A stretch of DNA of 64,000 bases from Pseudoroseicyclus_A sp041714655. GTDB lineage: Bacteria; Pseudomonadota; Alphaproteobacteria; Rhodobacterales; Rhodobacteraceae. Each line of letters opens with the position of its first letter. Positions within the stretch are counted from its first letter, which is position 1. Positions 15,585 to 24,880 of this stretch are shown here, piece by piece. The stretch covers positions 1,736,001 through 1,800,000 of the forward strand of contig NZ_CP168219.1 of assembly GCF_041714655.1 (NCBI RefSeq), in the 5' to 3' direction. The notes beneath the pieces were generated by a model. It made no database searches and was not told where the DNA came from. It saw nothing but the letters and a program-made list of their open reading frames with translations. The position numbers and the translations under genes were made by a program.

Positions 15585-18500
15585 TTAGGCCCCTTCTTTC
15601 TCCTTCAGCTTCGCCGCCAGATCCCGCGCAATCGCAAACGCCCCCTTGATCTTGTCGCTGTCGCGCGCCCAGTCGCGCTTCACAACCACCTTGTTGTCGG
15701 TGATCTTCGCGAGCCCGCGCTGCTCCTCGATGAACTCCACGAGGCCACCCGGCGCCGCGAACTTGTCGTTGTGGAAGCGGATCGTCGCGCCCTTCGGGCC
15801 CGCGTCCAGCCGGCCGATCCCCGCCCGCTTGCACATCGCCTTGATGCGCACGACGGTCAGGAGGGTGTTGACCTCCTTCGGCAGCGGCCCGAAGCGGTCG
15901 ATCAGCTCGGCGGCGAAGCCTTCCAGCTCGACCCGGGTCTCGAGGTCGCTGAGCCGCCGATAGAGCCCGAGCCGCACGTCGAGATCGGGCACATACTCCT
16001 CCGGGATCAGCACCGGCACGCCGAGGTTGAGCTGCGGCGCCCATTGGCCCGATTCCTCCGGCAGCCCCTCGGCCTCGCCGGAGCGGATGCGGGCGATCTC
16101 TTCCTCCAGCATCTGCTGGTAGAGCTCGTAGCCGACCTCGCGGATCTGGCCCGACTGCTCCTCGCCGAGGAGGTTGCCCGCGCCCCGGATGTCGAGGTCC
16201 TGCGAGGCCAGCGCGAAGCCCGCCCCGAGCGAGTCGATGCTCCCCAGCACCCGCAGCCGTTTCTCGGCCGTGTCCGTCAGCTTCATGCGCGGCGTTGTCG
16301 TGAGGTAGGCATAGGCGCGGGTCTTCGACCGCCCCACCCGCCCCCGGATCTGGTAGAGCTGGCTGAGGCCGAACATGTCGGCCCGGTGGACGATCATCGT
16401 GTTGGCCGTCGGGATATCGAGGCCGGATTCCACGATGGTCGTTGCCAGGAGCACGTCGTATTTGCCGTCGTAGAAGGCGTTCATCCGGTCGTCGAGCTCG
16501 CCGGCCGCGAGCTGGCCATGGGCGGCGACATAGGTCACCTCCGGCACCTCGCGTTTCAGCCAGTCCTCCATCTCCGGCATGTCGGTGATGCGCGGCACGA
16601 CGAGGAAGCTCTGCCCGCCCCGGTAGTGCTCGCGCAACAGCGCCTCGCGCACCGTCACCGTGTCGAATTCCGACACATAGGTGCGGATCGCCAGCCGGTC
16701 GACCGGCGGCGTGCCGATGATCGAGAGGTCCCTCACGCCGGAGAGCGACATCTGCAGCGTCCGCGGGATCGGCGTCGCCGAGAGCGTCAGAACATGCACG
16801 TCGGAGCGGAGCTGCTTCAGCCGCTCCTTGTGCTGCACGCCGAAGCGCTGCTCCTCGTCGATGATGAGAAGGCCGAGGTCATGGAAGCGCACGCCCTTGG
16901 CCAGCACCGCATGGGTGCCGACGACGATGTCGACCTGCCCCTTGGCCAAGCCGTCGCGCGTCCGCGTCGCGTCATTGGCCGAGACGAAGCGCGAGAGGGG
17001 CGCCACGTTGATCGGGAAACCGCGGAAGCGCTCGGCGAAGGTCTTGTAGTGCTGGCGGGCGAGGAGCGTCGTGGGGGCGATGACCGCGACCTGCACGCCC
17101 GACATGGCGGCGACGAAGGCGGCGCGGACGGCGACCTCGGTCTTGCCGAAGCCGACGTCGCCGCAGATCAGCCGGTCCATCGGCTTGCCCGACCCGAGGT
17201 CTTCCAGCACATCCTCGATGGCCTGAAGCTGGTCCTCCGTCTCCTCATAGGGGAAGCGCGCGAGGAAGGCGTTCCACATGCCCTCCGGCGGGTCGAGGAC
17301 GATGCCCTTGCGCAGCTCGCGCTCCGCCGCGATGCGGATGAGCCGCGCGGCCATCTCGCGGATGCGCTCCTTCAGCCGCGCCTTCTTCGCCTGCCAGGCG
17401 CCGCCGCCGAGCTTGTCGAGCAGGCCCGTCTCATGGCCGAAGCGGGAGAGGAGCTCGATATTCTCCACCGGCAGGTAGAGCTTTGTATTCTCGGCATATT
17501 CGAGCGCGATACACTCGTGATCCGCGCCGGCGGCGGTGATGACCTCGAGCCCGAGATACCGCCCGACCCCGTGGTCGACATGGACGACGAGGTCGCCGGG
17601 CGAGAGCGATTGCGCCTCGGTGAGGAAGTTCTCCGCCCGGCGCTTCCGCCGCGCCTGCCGGATCAGCCGCTCGCCGAGCACGTCCTGCTCGGAGATCACG
17701 GTGAGGCCCGGCGCCTCGAACCCCGCTTCCAGCGACCAGACAGAGAGGTAGAGCCCCGGCCCCTTCACCTCACCGAAATGCGCGATGGGCGTGGCCTTGC
17801 CGGCGCCCTCGTCGGCGATCAGCCCGGACAGCCGCTCGCGCGCGCCCTCGGAATAGGAGGCGACGATGACGGGCCCCTCGGCGACGCGCTTCTTGATGTG
17901 GGTCGCCAGCGCCGCGAAGAGATTGACGTTCTCCAGCTTCCGCTCCGGCGCGAAGTCGCGGCCGGGCTTGGCGCCGGCGTCGATCACCCCCGGGCCGGGC
18001 GGGCGGTGAAGCGCGACGAAGCCGAGTGTCCGCCGGCTCTCCAGCGCGGCGTCCCAGGCGGCTTCGCCAAGATAGAGAAGCTCCGGCGGCGCGGGCTTGT
18101 AGGGCGAATCGATCTTCGAGCGCCCGCCCATGGCCTGCCGCCGCGTCTCGTACTGATCGGCGATCCCCTCCCAGCGGCTGGCGCGGGCCGGGGTGATCTG
18201 CTCGTCCAGCGTGACCGTGGCGCGGGGGAGGTAGTCGAAGAGCGTCTCGAGCCGCTCGTGGAAGAAGCCGAGCCAGTGCTCCATGCCCTGATGCTTCCGC
18301 CCGGCGGTCACCGCCTCGTAAAGCGGATCGTCGAGCCCGGCGGCGCCGAACTCGGCGCGGTAGCTCTGGCGGAAGCGGGCGATGGCGGGCTCGTCGAGGA
18401 TCACCTCGGAGACCGGCGCCAGCTCCACACGGGCGAGCTTCTCGGTGGTGCGCTGCGTGGCGGCGTCGAAGCGGCGGGCGCCTTCGAGCACATCACCGAA

Positions 18501-19025
18501 GAGGTCGAGCCGGACCGGCCCGCCCTCGCCCGGCGGATAGATGTCGATGATGCCGCCGCGAATGGCGAAATCGCCGGGCTCTGTGACGGTCGGCGCATGG
18601 GAAAAGCCCATGCGGGAGAGGAAGTTGCGCAGCGCCCCCTCGTCGATCCGCCGTCCGACCTCGGCCGTGAAGGCGGCGCCGCGCAGCACCTCGCGCGCCG
18701 GCACGCGCTGCATGGCGGCATTGAGCGTCGTCAGGAGGACGAAGCGCTCCGGCATGTCATGGACGAGCGCCGCCAGTGTCGCCATCCGCGCCGCCGAGAT
18801 GTCGGGGTTGGGCGACACGCGGTCATAGGGCAGGCAATCCCAGGCGGGAAAGGTGAAGACCGGCAGGCCGGGGTCGAAGAACTCCAGCGCCGCCGCCATC
18901 GCCGCCATGCGCTTGTCGTCGCGCGCCACATGCAGGACGGGTGCGCCGGCCTTGCCGAGCTCGTTAAGGATCAGGCGGGCGTCGAACCCCTCCGGGGCGC
19001 CGGAAACGGTGATGTGGTCGGCCAT
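15585..19025 (-). CDS. mfd: Mfd, transcription-repair coupling factor
   Basis: 1146 aa. Removes RNA polymerase stalled at DNA lesions and recruits UvrA. Domain order: UvrB-homology region (about 1-330), RNA-polymerase interacting CarD-like domain (GDLVVHVDHGVGRYLGLE, about 470-540), SF2 translocase with Walker A ICGDVGFGKTEVA and Walker B DEEQRFGVQHKERLK, RecG-type motif VI region (QIRGRVGRSKTRAYAYL), and the C-terminal TRCF domain. Length is normal. The long antisense frame on the opposite strand is a composition artefact. Confidence 0.98.
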   Translation of the reverse strand: MADHITVSGAPEGFDARLILNELGKAGAPVLHVARDDKRMAAMAAALEFFDPGLPVFTFPAWDCLPYDRVSPNPDISAARMATLAALVHDMPERFVLLTTLNAAMQRVPAREVLRGAAFTAEVGRRIDEGALRNFLSRMGFSHAPTVTEPGDFAIRGGIIDIYPPGEGGPVRLDLFGDVLEGARRFDAATQRTTEKLARVELAPVSEVILDEPAIARFRQSYRAEFGAAGLDDPLYEAVTAGRKHQGMEHWLGFFHERLETLFDYLPRATVTLDEQITPARASRWEGIADQYETRRQAMGGRSKIDSPYKPAPPELLYLGEAAWDAALESRRTLGFVALHRPPGPGVIDAGAKPGRDFAPERKLENVNLFAALATHIKKRVAEGPVIVASYSEGARERLSGLIADEGAGKATPIAHFGEVKGPGLYLSVWSLEAGFEAPGLTVISEQDVLGERLIRQARRKRRAENFLTEAQSLSPGDLVVHVDHGVGRYLGLEVITAAGADHECIALEYAENTKLYLPVENIELLSRFGHETGLLDKLGGGAWQAKKARLKERIREMAARLIRIAAERELRKGIVLDPPEGMWNAFLARFPYEETEDQLQAIEDVLEDLGSGKPMDRLICGDVGFGKTEVAVRAAFVAAMSGVQVAVIAPTTLLARQHYKTFAERFRGFPINVAPLSRFVSANDATRTRDGLAKGQVDIVVGTHAVLAKGVRFHDLGLLIIDEEQRFGVQHKERLKQLRSDVHVLTLSATPIPRTLQMSLSGVRDLSIIGTPPVDRLAIRTYVSEFDTVTVREALLREHYRGGQSFLVVPRITDMPEMEDWLKREVPEVTYVAAHGQLAAGELDDRMNAFYDGKYDVLLATTIVESGLDIPTANTMIVHRADMFGLSQLYQIRGRVGRSKTRAYAYLTTTPRMKLTDTAEKRLRVLGSIDSLGAGFALASQDLDIRGAGNLLGEEQSGQIREVGYELYQQMLEEEIARIRSGEAEGLPEESGQWAPQLNLGVPVLIPEEYVPDLDVRLGLYRRLSDLETRVELEGFAAELIDRFGPLPKEVNTLLTVVRIKAMCKRAGIGRLDAGPKGATIRFHNDKFAAPGGLVEFIEEQRGLAKITDNKVVVKRDWARDSDKIKGAFAIARDLAAKLKEKEGA

Positions 19026-19061
19026 GGCGGGCTTTCGGATGAAACTGGGGAGCGCGGCCCG

Positions 19062-19598
19062 TCAGTAGAAGGGCACCACGACGAGCGTCTTGTACATGCC
19101 GTAAAGCGCGGTGACCACCAGGGAGCCCATGCCGATGAGCTGCACCTGGAAGCGCTGGCGGCGGAGGCGCTGGAAGATCGTCTCCGGCTCTGGCCGGCCC
19201 TCCTCGAAGTCGCGCTCGATGGCGGCGGCGGTGGAGATCGACAGGAGCGCCACCCCGGTCATCGGCAGGGCGATGAATTCCACCGCCTGCGCCATCTCCA
19301 CCCCGTACCAGATCGCGAGGAGCAGGAGCGCGGTGTGGAGGAAGAAGACGAAGCCGAGCAGCCAGAGCCCCGAGACGCGGGCGAAATGCAGCATCCGGCC
19401 GGCGTGGATGGAGGTGAGCGTCAGGAACTCCTCTTCCGCCGCGCCGCCCTGCCGCCGCGCGCGCATCACCAGATCCCAGGGCACGCCCATGACGAAATGG
19501 CTGGCGGAGGACCAGGCCACGGCAAGCACGATCCAGTACCAGATGTTCGAGAACGACCGGAAGTCGATGACTTGGAAAAGGAGATCGGTAAAGGACAC
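19062..19598 (-). CDS. Conserved four-helix membrane protein
   Basis: 178 aa, GTG start at 19598. Hydrophobic segments at about 21-40, 78-98, 104-126 and 152-175. From memory, similar proteins in Rhodobacteraceae are sometimes labelled 'component of SufBCD complex'; nothing in this sequence supports an Fe-S role directly. It lies just upstream of mfd on the same strand (36 bp) and is divergent from hemB, so it may be read together with mfd. Confidence 0.7.
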   Translation of the reverse strand: MSFTDLLFQVIDFRSFSNIWYWIVLAVAWSSASHFVMGVPWDLVMRARRQGGAAEEEFLTLTSIHAGRMLHFARVSGLWLLGFVFFLHTALLLLAIWYGVEMAQAVEFIALPMTGVALLSISTAAAIERDFEEGRPEPETIFQRLRRQRFQVQLIGMGSLVVTALYGMYKTLVVVPFY

Positions 19599-19739
19599 GG
19601 GGGCGCGGGAACTGACTGTCTGGAAGTTTGGCGCAACCTATAGGCCGGCCGCGGGAATGGCGAGACTTGAAGCGGCCTGCCGTTCCATGGCAGGCCGCAC
19701 GGGCACGCCCTGCTCGCCCTGCTCCCCCCGAGGCCCCCC

Positions 19740-20735
19740 ATGTTCACGCCCCCGCCCTTCCCCGCCGCCCGCCCCCGCCGGCTTCGCCGCACGCCTGCGC
19801 TCCGCGCGATGGTCTCGGAGGCCGTGCTGACCCCCGCCGATTTCATCTGGCCGGTGTTCCTGACCGAGGGCGAGGGGATGGAGACGCCCGTCGCCTCGAT
19901 GCCCGGCGTGGCGCGGCTCTCGGTCGACCGGATCGCTGGCGCGGCGGCGGAGGCGGCGGCGCTCGGCATCCCCGCCATCTGCCTCTTCCCCTATACCTCC
20001 CTCACGGCGCGGACGGAGGATTGCGCCATGGCCTGGGACAGGGACAACCTCACCAACCGCGCCATCTGCGAGATCAAGGACAAGGTGCCCGAGATCGCGG
20101 TGATGACCGACATCGCGCTCGACCCCTACAATGCCGACGGCCATGACGGGCTCGTGCGCGGCGGCGAGATCGTCAATGACGAGACCGTCGAGGCGCTGGT
20201 GAAGATGGCGCTGGCCCAGGCGGAGGCCGGGGCCGACATCCTCGGCCCCTCCGACATGATGGACGGCCGGATCGGCGCGATCAGGCAGGCGCTGGAGGCG
20301 GAGGGGCACACCCACGTCACCATCCTCTCCTACGCCGCCAAGTTCGCGAGCGCCTTCTACGGGCCGTTCCGCGATGCGGTCGGCGCCTCGGCGGCGCTCA
20401 AGGGCGACAAGAAGACCTATCAGATGGACCCAGCCAATGGCGACGAGGCGCTGCGCATGGTGGCGCGCGATCTTGCCGAGGGGGCCGACATGGTGATGGT
20501 GAAGCCGGGGATGCCCTATCTCGACGTGGCGCGGCGGGTGAAGGAGGCCTTCGGCGTGCCGACCTTCGCCTATCAGGTCTCCGGCGAATACGCGATGCTG
20601 CAGGCCGCGGCGCAGAACGGCTGGCTCGACGGCGAGCGGGTGATGATGGAGAGCCTGATGGCCTTCAAGCGCGCCGGCTGCGACGGCGTTCTCACCTATT
20701 TCGCGCCGGCCGCCGCGCGGCTTTTGAACGGGTGA
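19740..20735 (+). CDS. hemB: Delta-aminolevulinic acid dehydratase (porphobilinogen synthase)
   Basis: 331 aa. Condenses two 5-aminolevulinate molecules to porphobilinogen, second step of tetrapyrrole synthesis. Schiff-base lysines sit in SYAAKFASAFYGPFRD and DMVMVKPGMPYLD. The metal-binding loop reads DIALDPYNADGHDGLV, i.e. Asp-rich instead of the Cys triad of zinc enzymes, matching the Mg/K-type HemB known from alphaproteobacteria. A repeat-type hairpin follows at 20764. Confidence 0.97.
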   Translation: MFTPPPFPAARPRRLRRTPALRAMVSEAVLTPADFIWPVFLTEGEGMETPVASMPGVARLSVDRIAGAAAEAAALGIPAICLFPYTSLTARTEDCAMAWDRDNLTNRAICEIKDKVPEIAVMTDIALDPYNADGHDGLVRGGEIVNDETVEALVKMALAQAEAGADILGPSDMMDGRIGAIRQALEAEGHTHVTILSYAAKFASAFYGPFRDAVGASAALKGDKKTYQMDPANGDEALRMVARDLAEGADMVMVKPGMPYLDVARRVKEAFGVPTFAYQVSGEYAMLQAAAQNGWLDGERVMMESLMAFKRAGCDGVLTYFAPAAARLLNG

Positions 20736-20763
20736 CGGGCGCACTCCCCGCAAGCCGTCGCAT

Positions 20764-20787
20764 GGTGGGTTGAAAACCCACCCTACG
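20764..20787. repeat. Single copy of the GGTGGGTT/AACCCACC hairpin
   Basis: GGTGGGTT-gaa-AACCCACC followed by CTACG, between the convergent ends of hemB and lipA. The same arms and CTACG flank are used in the double element after tyrS (10073-10091). Likely a REP-type sequence also serving as a terminator. Confidence 0.5.
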
Positions 20788-20798
20788 AAGAGGGGCCT

Positions 20799-21767
20799 TC
20801 AGGCGATCCCGAGCTTCGCGAGCCGGTTGGCGCGCAGCCGGGCGAAATCGTCGCCGGCGTGATAGCTCGAGCGGGTCAGCGGCGTGGCCGAGACCATGAG
20901 GAAGCCCTTGCCGTAGGCCGTGCGCTCATAGCTCGCGAACTCCTCCGGCGTCACGAATTCATGCACCGCATGGTGCTTCGGCGTGGGCTGGAGGTACTGG
21001 CCAACGGTCAGAAAATCGACGCCGGCGGTGCGCATGTCGTCCATCACCTGCAGCACTTCGGCGCGGCTCTCGCCGAGGCCGACCATCAGGCCGGACTTGG
21101 TGAACATCGCCGGGTCGAGCTCCTTCACCCGCTGCAGGAGCCTGAGCGAATGGAAGTAGCGCGCCCCGGGCCGCACGCTCGAATAGAGCCCCGGCACGGT
21201 TTCGAGATTGTGGTTGAAGACATCGGGCTTCGCCGCGACCACGACCTCCAGCGCCTCGGGCCCGCATTTGAGGAAGTCGGGCGTCAGCACCTCGATCGTC
21301 GTGTGGGGCGCATGGCGGCGGATGGCGCGGATCGTCATGGCGATATGCTCGGCGCCGCCATCCTCCAGGTCGTCGCGGTCGACGGAGGTGATGACGACGT
21401 GGTTCAGCCCGAGCTTCTTCACCGCATCGGCGACGCGGCCGGGCTCGAAGACGTCGAGCGCATCCGGCCGGCCGGTGGCGATGTTGCAGAAGGTGCAGCC
21501 GCGCGTGCAGATGTCGCCCATGATCATCATCGTGGCGTGGCCCTGTGACCAGCACTCGCCGACATTCGGGCAGCCCGCCTCTTCGCAAACGGTCGAAAGC
21601 CGGTGCTCGCGCATGATCTCGCGGGTCTGGCGGTAGCCCTCGGAGGTCGGCGCCTTCACGCGGATCCAGTCCGGCTTCTTCGGCTGCGGCTGGTCGGGGC
21701 GATGCGCCTTTTCGGGATGGCGCTGGCCGGGGATCTTCAGGTCACGCACGTGCGGGTCCTCCTCCAT
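20799..21767 (-). CDS. lipA: Lipoyl synthase
   Basis: 322 aa radical-SAM enzyme inserting sulfur at C6 and C8 of protein-bound octanoyl groups. Two [4Fe-4S] motifs: the auxiliary cluster CEEAGCPNVGECW (about residues 60-72) and the radical-SAM CTRGCTFCNIAT. The C-terminal arginine/serine motif RSSYHAGDDF supplies the conserved Ser ligand of the auxiliary cluster. Normal length. Confidence 0.97.
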   Translation of the reverse strand: MEEDPHVRDLKIPGQRHPEKAHRPDQPQPKKPDWIRVKAPTSEGYRQTREIMREHRLSTVCEEAGCPNVGECWSQGHATMMIMGDICTRGCTFCNIATGRPDALDVFEPGRVADAVKKLGLNHVVITSVDRDDLEDGGAEHIAMTIRAIRRHAPHTTIEVLTPDFLKCGPEALEVVVAAKPDVFNHNLETVPGLYSSVRPGARYFHSLRLLQRVKELDPAMFTKSGLMVGLGESRAEVLQVMDDMRTAGVDFLTVGQYLQPTPKHHAVHEFVTPEEFASYERTAYGKGFLMVSATPLTRSSYHAGDDFARLRANRLAKLGIA

Positions 21768-21904
21768 GAGGCCGATCTAACCACCCGGGGGCGGAATGTC
21801 CAAGGCGCCGAAGCTGCATGGCCGCCTTGCGCGGGGCGGGAATCTTGCAGGACATTGCGGGGTTTGCCTGGCCCCCCGCCTGACCACTGCCTTGCCCCGG
21901 GGGG

Positions 21905-22834
21905 TCAGACGCGCAGCTCGACGGTTACATGGCCGATGCCGAATTCCTCCGCCATCACCCGCTTGATGCCGTCCCGCACCGCCTCTGGCGCGGCGCCGGG
22001 GGCGAGGTCGGCCTCCAGCGTCGCCATCAGGCGTTCCTCGCTGATGCACCAGGCGTGGAGGTGATCGACGCCGGCGAGCCCCGGCACGGCATCCGCCAGC
22101 CGGGCGCGGGCGCGGGCCGGATCGAAGCCGCTCGGCGTGCCCTCGAGAAGGATATGCCCCGCCTCCGACAGCACCCGCCAGGCCGAGCGCAGGATCAGCA
22201 CTGAGACGAGCACCGAGAGGATCGGGTCGATCGGCGTCCAGCCCGTCGTCATGATGATCAGCGCCGCAGCGATTGCGCCGACGGAGCCGAGGAGATCGCC
22301 CATCACATGCAGCGCCGCGGCGCGGGTGTTCAGCCCGCCCTCCGCCCCGTGGAGGATGCGGAAGGCGATGATGTTGACGATGAGCCCGGCCACGGCGACC
22401 CAGAGCATGAGCCCGCCGAGGATCGGCGCGGGGTCGAGGAAGCGCTGGATCGCCTCGATGGAGATCCAGAGCGCGATGACGAAGAGCGCGAGCCCGTTGA
22501 CGAAGGCGGCAAGGACGGAGACCCGGTCGAAGCCGTAGCTCCGCCGCGCATCCGCCGGGCGCCGCGCGAGGCGAACGGCGAAAAAGGCGAGGAGCAGCGA
22601 CGCGAGGTCCGTCGCCATGTGCCCGGCATCGGCGAGCAGCGCCAGCGAGCCAGAGACGAGGCCGCCCACGACCTCCGCCACCATGAAGAACCCGGTCAGC
22701 CCGGCGGCGATCCCGAGCGCCCGGGCGCCGCCGCCGTGGTGGTGGGCGTGGCTGTGGCCAGGGCCGTGGTGATGCCCGTGGTCGTGGCTGTGCCCGTGGT
22801 CGTGCCCGTCGTGGTCGTGCCCATGGTCCGGCAT
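21905..22834 (-). CDS. Cation-diffusion-facilitator metal transporter (CzcD/ZitB type)
   Basis: 309 aa. The first 37 residues are a His/Asp/Gly-rich metal-binding tail (repeats such as DHGHDHDGHDHGHSHDHG). Six membrane helices follow, with the metal site ALLADAGHMATDLASL (helix II) and the matching HVMGDLLGSVGAI (helix V), the HxxxD/DxxxD pattern of Zn/Co-exporting CDF proteins. The cytoplasmic C-terminal domain includes DHLHAWCISEERLMATLE. It probably exports zinc or another divalent metal in exchange for protons. Confidence 0.92.
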   Translation of the reverse strand: MPDHGHDHDGHDHGHSHDHGHHHGPGHSHAHHHGGGARALGIAAGLTGFFMVAEVVGGLVSGSLALLADAGHMATDLASLLLAFFAVRLARRPADARRSYGFDRVSVLAAFVNGLALFVIALWISIEAIQRFLDPAPILGGLMLWVAVAGLIVNIIAFRILHGAEGGLNTRAAALHVMGDLLGSVGAIAAALIIMTTGWTPIDPILSVLVSVLILRSAWRVLSEAGHILLEGTPSGFDPARARARLADAVPGLAGVDHLHAWCISEERLMATLEADLAPGAAPEAVRDGIKRVMAEEFGIGHVTVELRV

Positions 22835-22852
22835 CTCGAGTCCTTCCCCGGC

Positions 22853-23290
22853 TCAGGCCAGCAGCAATGCGAGCTGGCGCAGCGCGAGCTGGTAGCCATG
22901 CGTGCCGCAGCCGGCGATCACCCCGTCGGCCCTGGACGACACGAAGGAATGGTGCCGGAAGGTCTCGCGCCGGTGGATGTTGGAGATATGCACCTCGATC
23001 ACCTTGCCCTCGAAGAGGTTTAGCGCATCGAGCACCGCGACGGAGGTATGCGAATAGGCGGCGGGGTTGATGACCATGCCGCGGGCCGCCCCGCGGGCCG
23101 CCTGGATGCGCTCGACGAGCGCGCCCTCGCCGTTCTCCTGCGCGAAGCTGCCGATTTCGAGCCCGAGCTCAGGGGCCAGCGCGCGGCAGGCGGCCTCGAC
23201 ATCGGCGAGCGTCTGGTGCCCGTAGATCTCCGGCTGGCGCTGGCCGAGCAGGTTGAGATTGGGGCCGTTGAGGATGTGGATGACCGGCAT
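22853..23290 (-). CDS. aroQ: Type II 3-dehydroquinate dehydratase
   Basis: 145 aa. Third step of the shikimate pathway. N-terminal ILNGPNLNLLGQRQPEIYG contains the catalytic Arg and Tyr; NPAAYSHTSVAVLDAL and EVHISNIHRRETFRHHS carry the catalytic His and substrate contacts. ATG at 23290 chosen since MPVIHILNGPNLN is the normal start; the frame continues to 23320 without similarity. Lies 18 bp upstream of the CDF gene on the same strand. Confidence 0.96.
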   Translation of the reverse strand: MPVIHILNGPNLNLLGQRQPEIYGHQTLADVEAACRALAPELGLEIGSFAQENGEGALVERIQAARGAARGMVINPAAYSHTSVAVLDALNLFEGKVIEVHISNIHRRETFRHHSFVSSRADGVIAGCGTHGYQLALRQLALLLA

Positions 23291-23420
23291 GTCGGGGCTC
23301 GCCTTGGTGGTTCGCCCCACCCTTACAGGCCCGGGGCGCGCGGCGAAAGCGGCCGGCGCCAGGCTCGCGCGCCCGCGTGTCCGCGGCGTATCGCCGCCGG
23401 CCGGCCCTGTCCCCCTGGCC

Positions 23421-24227
23421 TCAGGGCCCGGCCAGCGCGGCGAGGCTGTCCGGCAGGGTCTTCATCGTGGCGGTGAAGCGGCAGCCCTTCTCGCGCTCCG
23501 GCAGGCTTTCGAGCTCCAACGAGCCGCCATAGGCCTCGCAGATATGCCGGGCGATGGGCAGGCCCATGCCGCTGCCTTCCACCTCGTCGCGGGGCCGCAG
23601 CGTCGACATGAAGGCGAAGGCGCGCTCGCGGTCGGCCTCGGCAATGCCCGGGCCGTCATCGCTGACGGTGACCGTGACGCCGCTGCCCTCGGGGGCGATC
23701 TCGATGGCGATGCGCCCCGCGCCGGTGTCGTGGTGGCGCACGGCGTTGGAGATCAGCGCCGAGAGCAGCCGGTCGAGATCGGCCGGCCCGAGCACGGGCC
23801 GCGGCCCCGGCGCGATGGTCACGGCGATCTCGAACTCCTGCGGCACGCTCAGCCGGCGGAGCACGTCGGCGACGGCGGAGGCGAGGTCGATGGCAAGCGG
23901 CTCCTGCATCCGGCCGATGCGGCTGTGGGTCAGTAGGTCGGCGATGAAATTGTGCATCCGCCCCGCCTGCCGGCGCATGAGTTCCAGATAGCGGCCCACC
24001 TGCCCCGGCAGCGAGATGCCGGCGGCGGAGAGATCCTCCTCCACCCAGCCGGGCAGGTCGTGAAGCGCCCGCGCCGGGGCGCGCAGATCGTGGCTGATGC
24101 GGTAGACGATCGCCTCGAGCTCGGCCGAGCGCGCCAGGCTTTCGGCGGTGGCGGGGCGCGGCGCATCGGGCCCCTGCGACTCCGGGGCGGCCGCATCCGC
24201 TGCGGCGCCCTTCTCCAGAACGTTCAT
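23421..24227 (-). CDS. Sensor histidine kinase without a recognisable input domain
   Basis: 268 aa from the ATG at 24227 (AAGGAG, 7 nt upstream). A short Ala/Pro-rich N-terminus leads to a HisKA-like segment with ISHDLRAPARALHDLPGWV (phospho-His in SHDL) and a HATPase: N-box SALISNAVRHHD, G1 DDGPGIAE, G2 GSGMGLPIARHI. No sensor domain or membrane segment, so it is cytosolic and probably a relay enzyme or one controlled by partner proteins. It is divergent from the receiver gene at 24359, its most likely partner. Confidence 0.85.
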   Translation of the reverse strand: MNVLEKGAAADAAAPESQGPDAPRPATAESLARSAELEAIVYRISHDLRAPARALHDLPGWVEEDLSAAGISLPGQVGRYLELMRRQAGRMHNFIADLLTHSRIGRMQEPLAIDLASAVADVLRRLSVPQEFEIAVTIAPGPRPVLGPADLDRLLSALISNAVRHHDTGAGRIAIEIAPEGSGVTVTVSDDGPGIAEADRERAFAFMSTLRPRDEVEGSGMGLPIARHICEAYGGSLELESLPEREKGCRFTATMKTLPDSLAALAGP

Positions 24228-24358
24228 CTTAGGCTCCTTCGGCCTGATCGGTTTGTCCCAATCTGCCGGCCGAATCTTCACACTTGGCTAACGCCCGCAT
24301 GAAAGACTGTGGCGGAATTGGGGCAGAGGGCCTCTTTTCAAGCGCAAGGAGGTGCCGG

Positions 24359-24781
24359 GTGCCGGCGGCGACGATATTGATCGTGGATGACGACCCCGTT
24401 TGCGTGATGGCCGTCGAGCGCACGTTGAAGCGCATGGCCCTGCCGAACCCGGTCGTCAGCGCCCGCAGCGCGCCCGAGGCGCTCGACATGCTGGCCGGCA
24501 CCAACGGGCGCGAGCGCCTGCGGCGGCCGGTGCTGATCCTCCTCGACATCTCCATGGTGCCGATGAGCGGCATCGACATGCTGGACGAGCTGCGCGCCGA
24601 TCCCGATCTGCATTCCACGGTCGTCTTCATGCTGTCGAGCTCCGACGCGCCGAAGGATGTCGAGGCCGCCCATGCCCGCAACGTCGCGGGCTATCTGATG
24701 AAGGGCGCCTCGCCGGAGGAATTCCGCCAGACGATGGAGCTGATCGAGCGCTATCTCGATCAGGTCCCCCTGCCAGGCTGA
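24359..24781 (+). CDS. Single-domain response regulator
   Basis: 140 aa from the GTG at 24359, with AAGGAGG six nt upstream (the ATG at 24284 lacks one). Receiver residues are all present: DDD acidic triad in ILIVDDDPVCV, phospho-Asp in LILLDISMVPMSG, Ser in MLSSSDAP, Lys in LMKGASPEE. No output domain, so it acts through protein contacts. It is divergent from the kinase ending at 23421 and is the first of three closely packed + strand signalling genes. Confidence 0.88.
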   Translation: MPAATILIVDDDPVCVMAVERTLKRMALPNPVVSARSAPEALDMLAGTNGRERLRRPVLILLDISMVPMSGIDMLDELRADPDLHSTVVFMLSSSDAPKDVEAAHARNVAGYLMKGASPEEFRQTMELIERYLDQVPLPG

Positions 24782-24880
24782 GCCCCGATGCCGCGGCCCG
24801 CCAACCTCCGCCTCCTCGCCCCCGGCCCGGCCGGCGCGCGGCAGGTCCCGCTCTTTCCCCCCGGCAGAAGGATCGCCGCC

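Noticed and set aside
15771..19643. A 1290-codon open frame on the + strand opposite mfd
   Set aside because: Arg/Glu/His/Gly-rich low-complexity product without family similarity; an antisense frame produced by high GC at codon position 3 of mfd.
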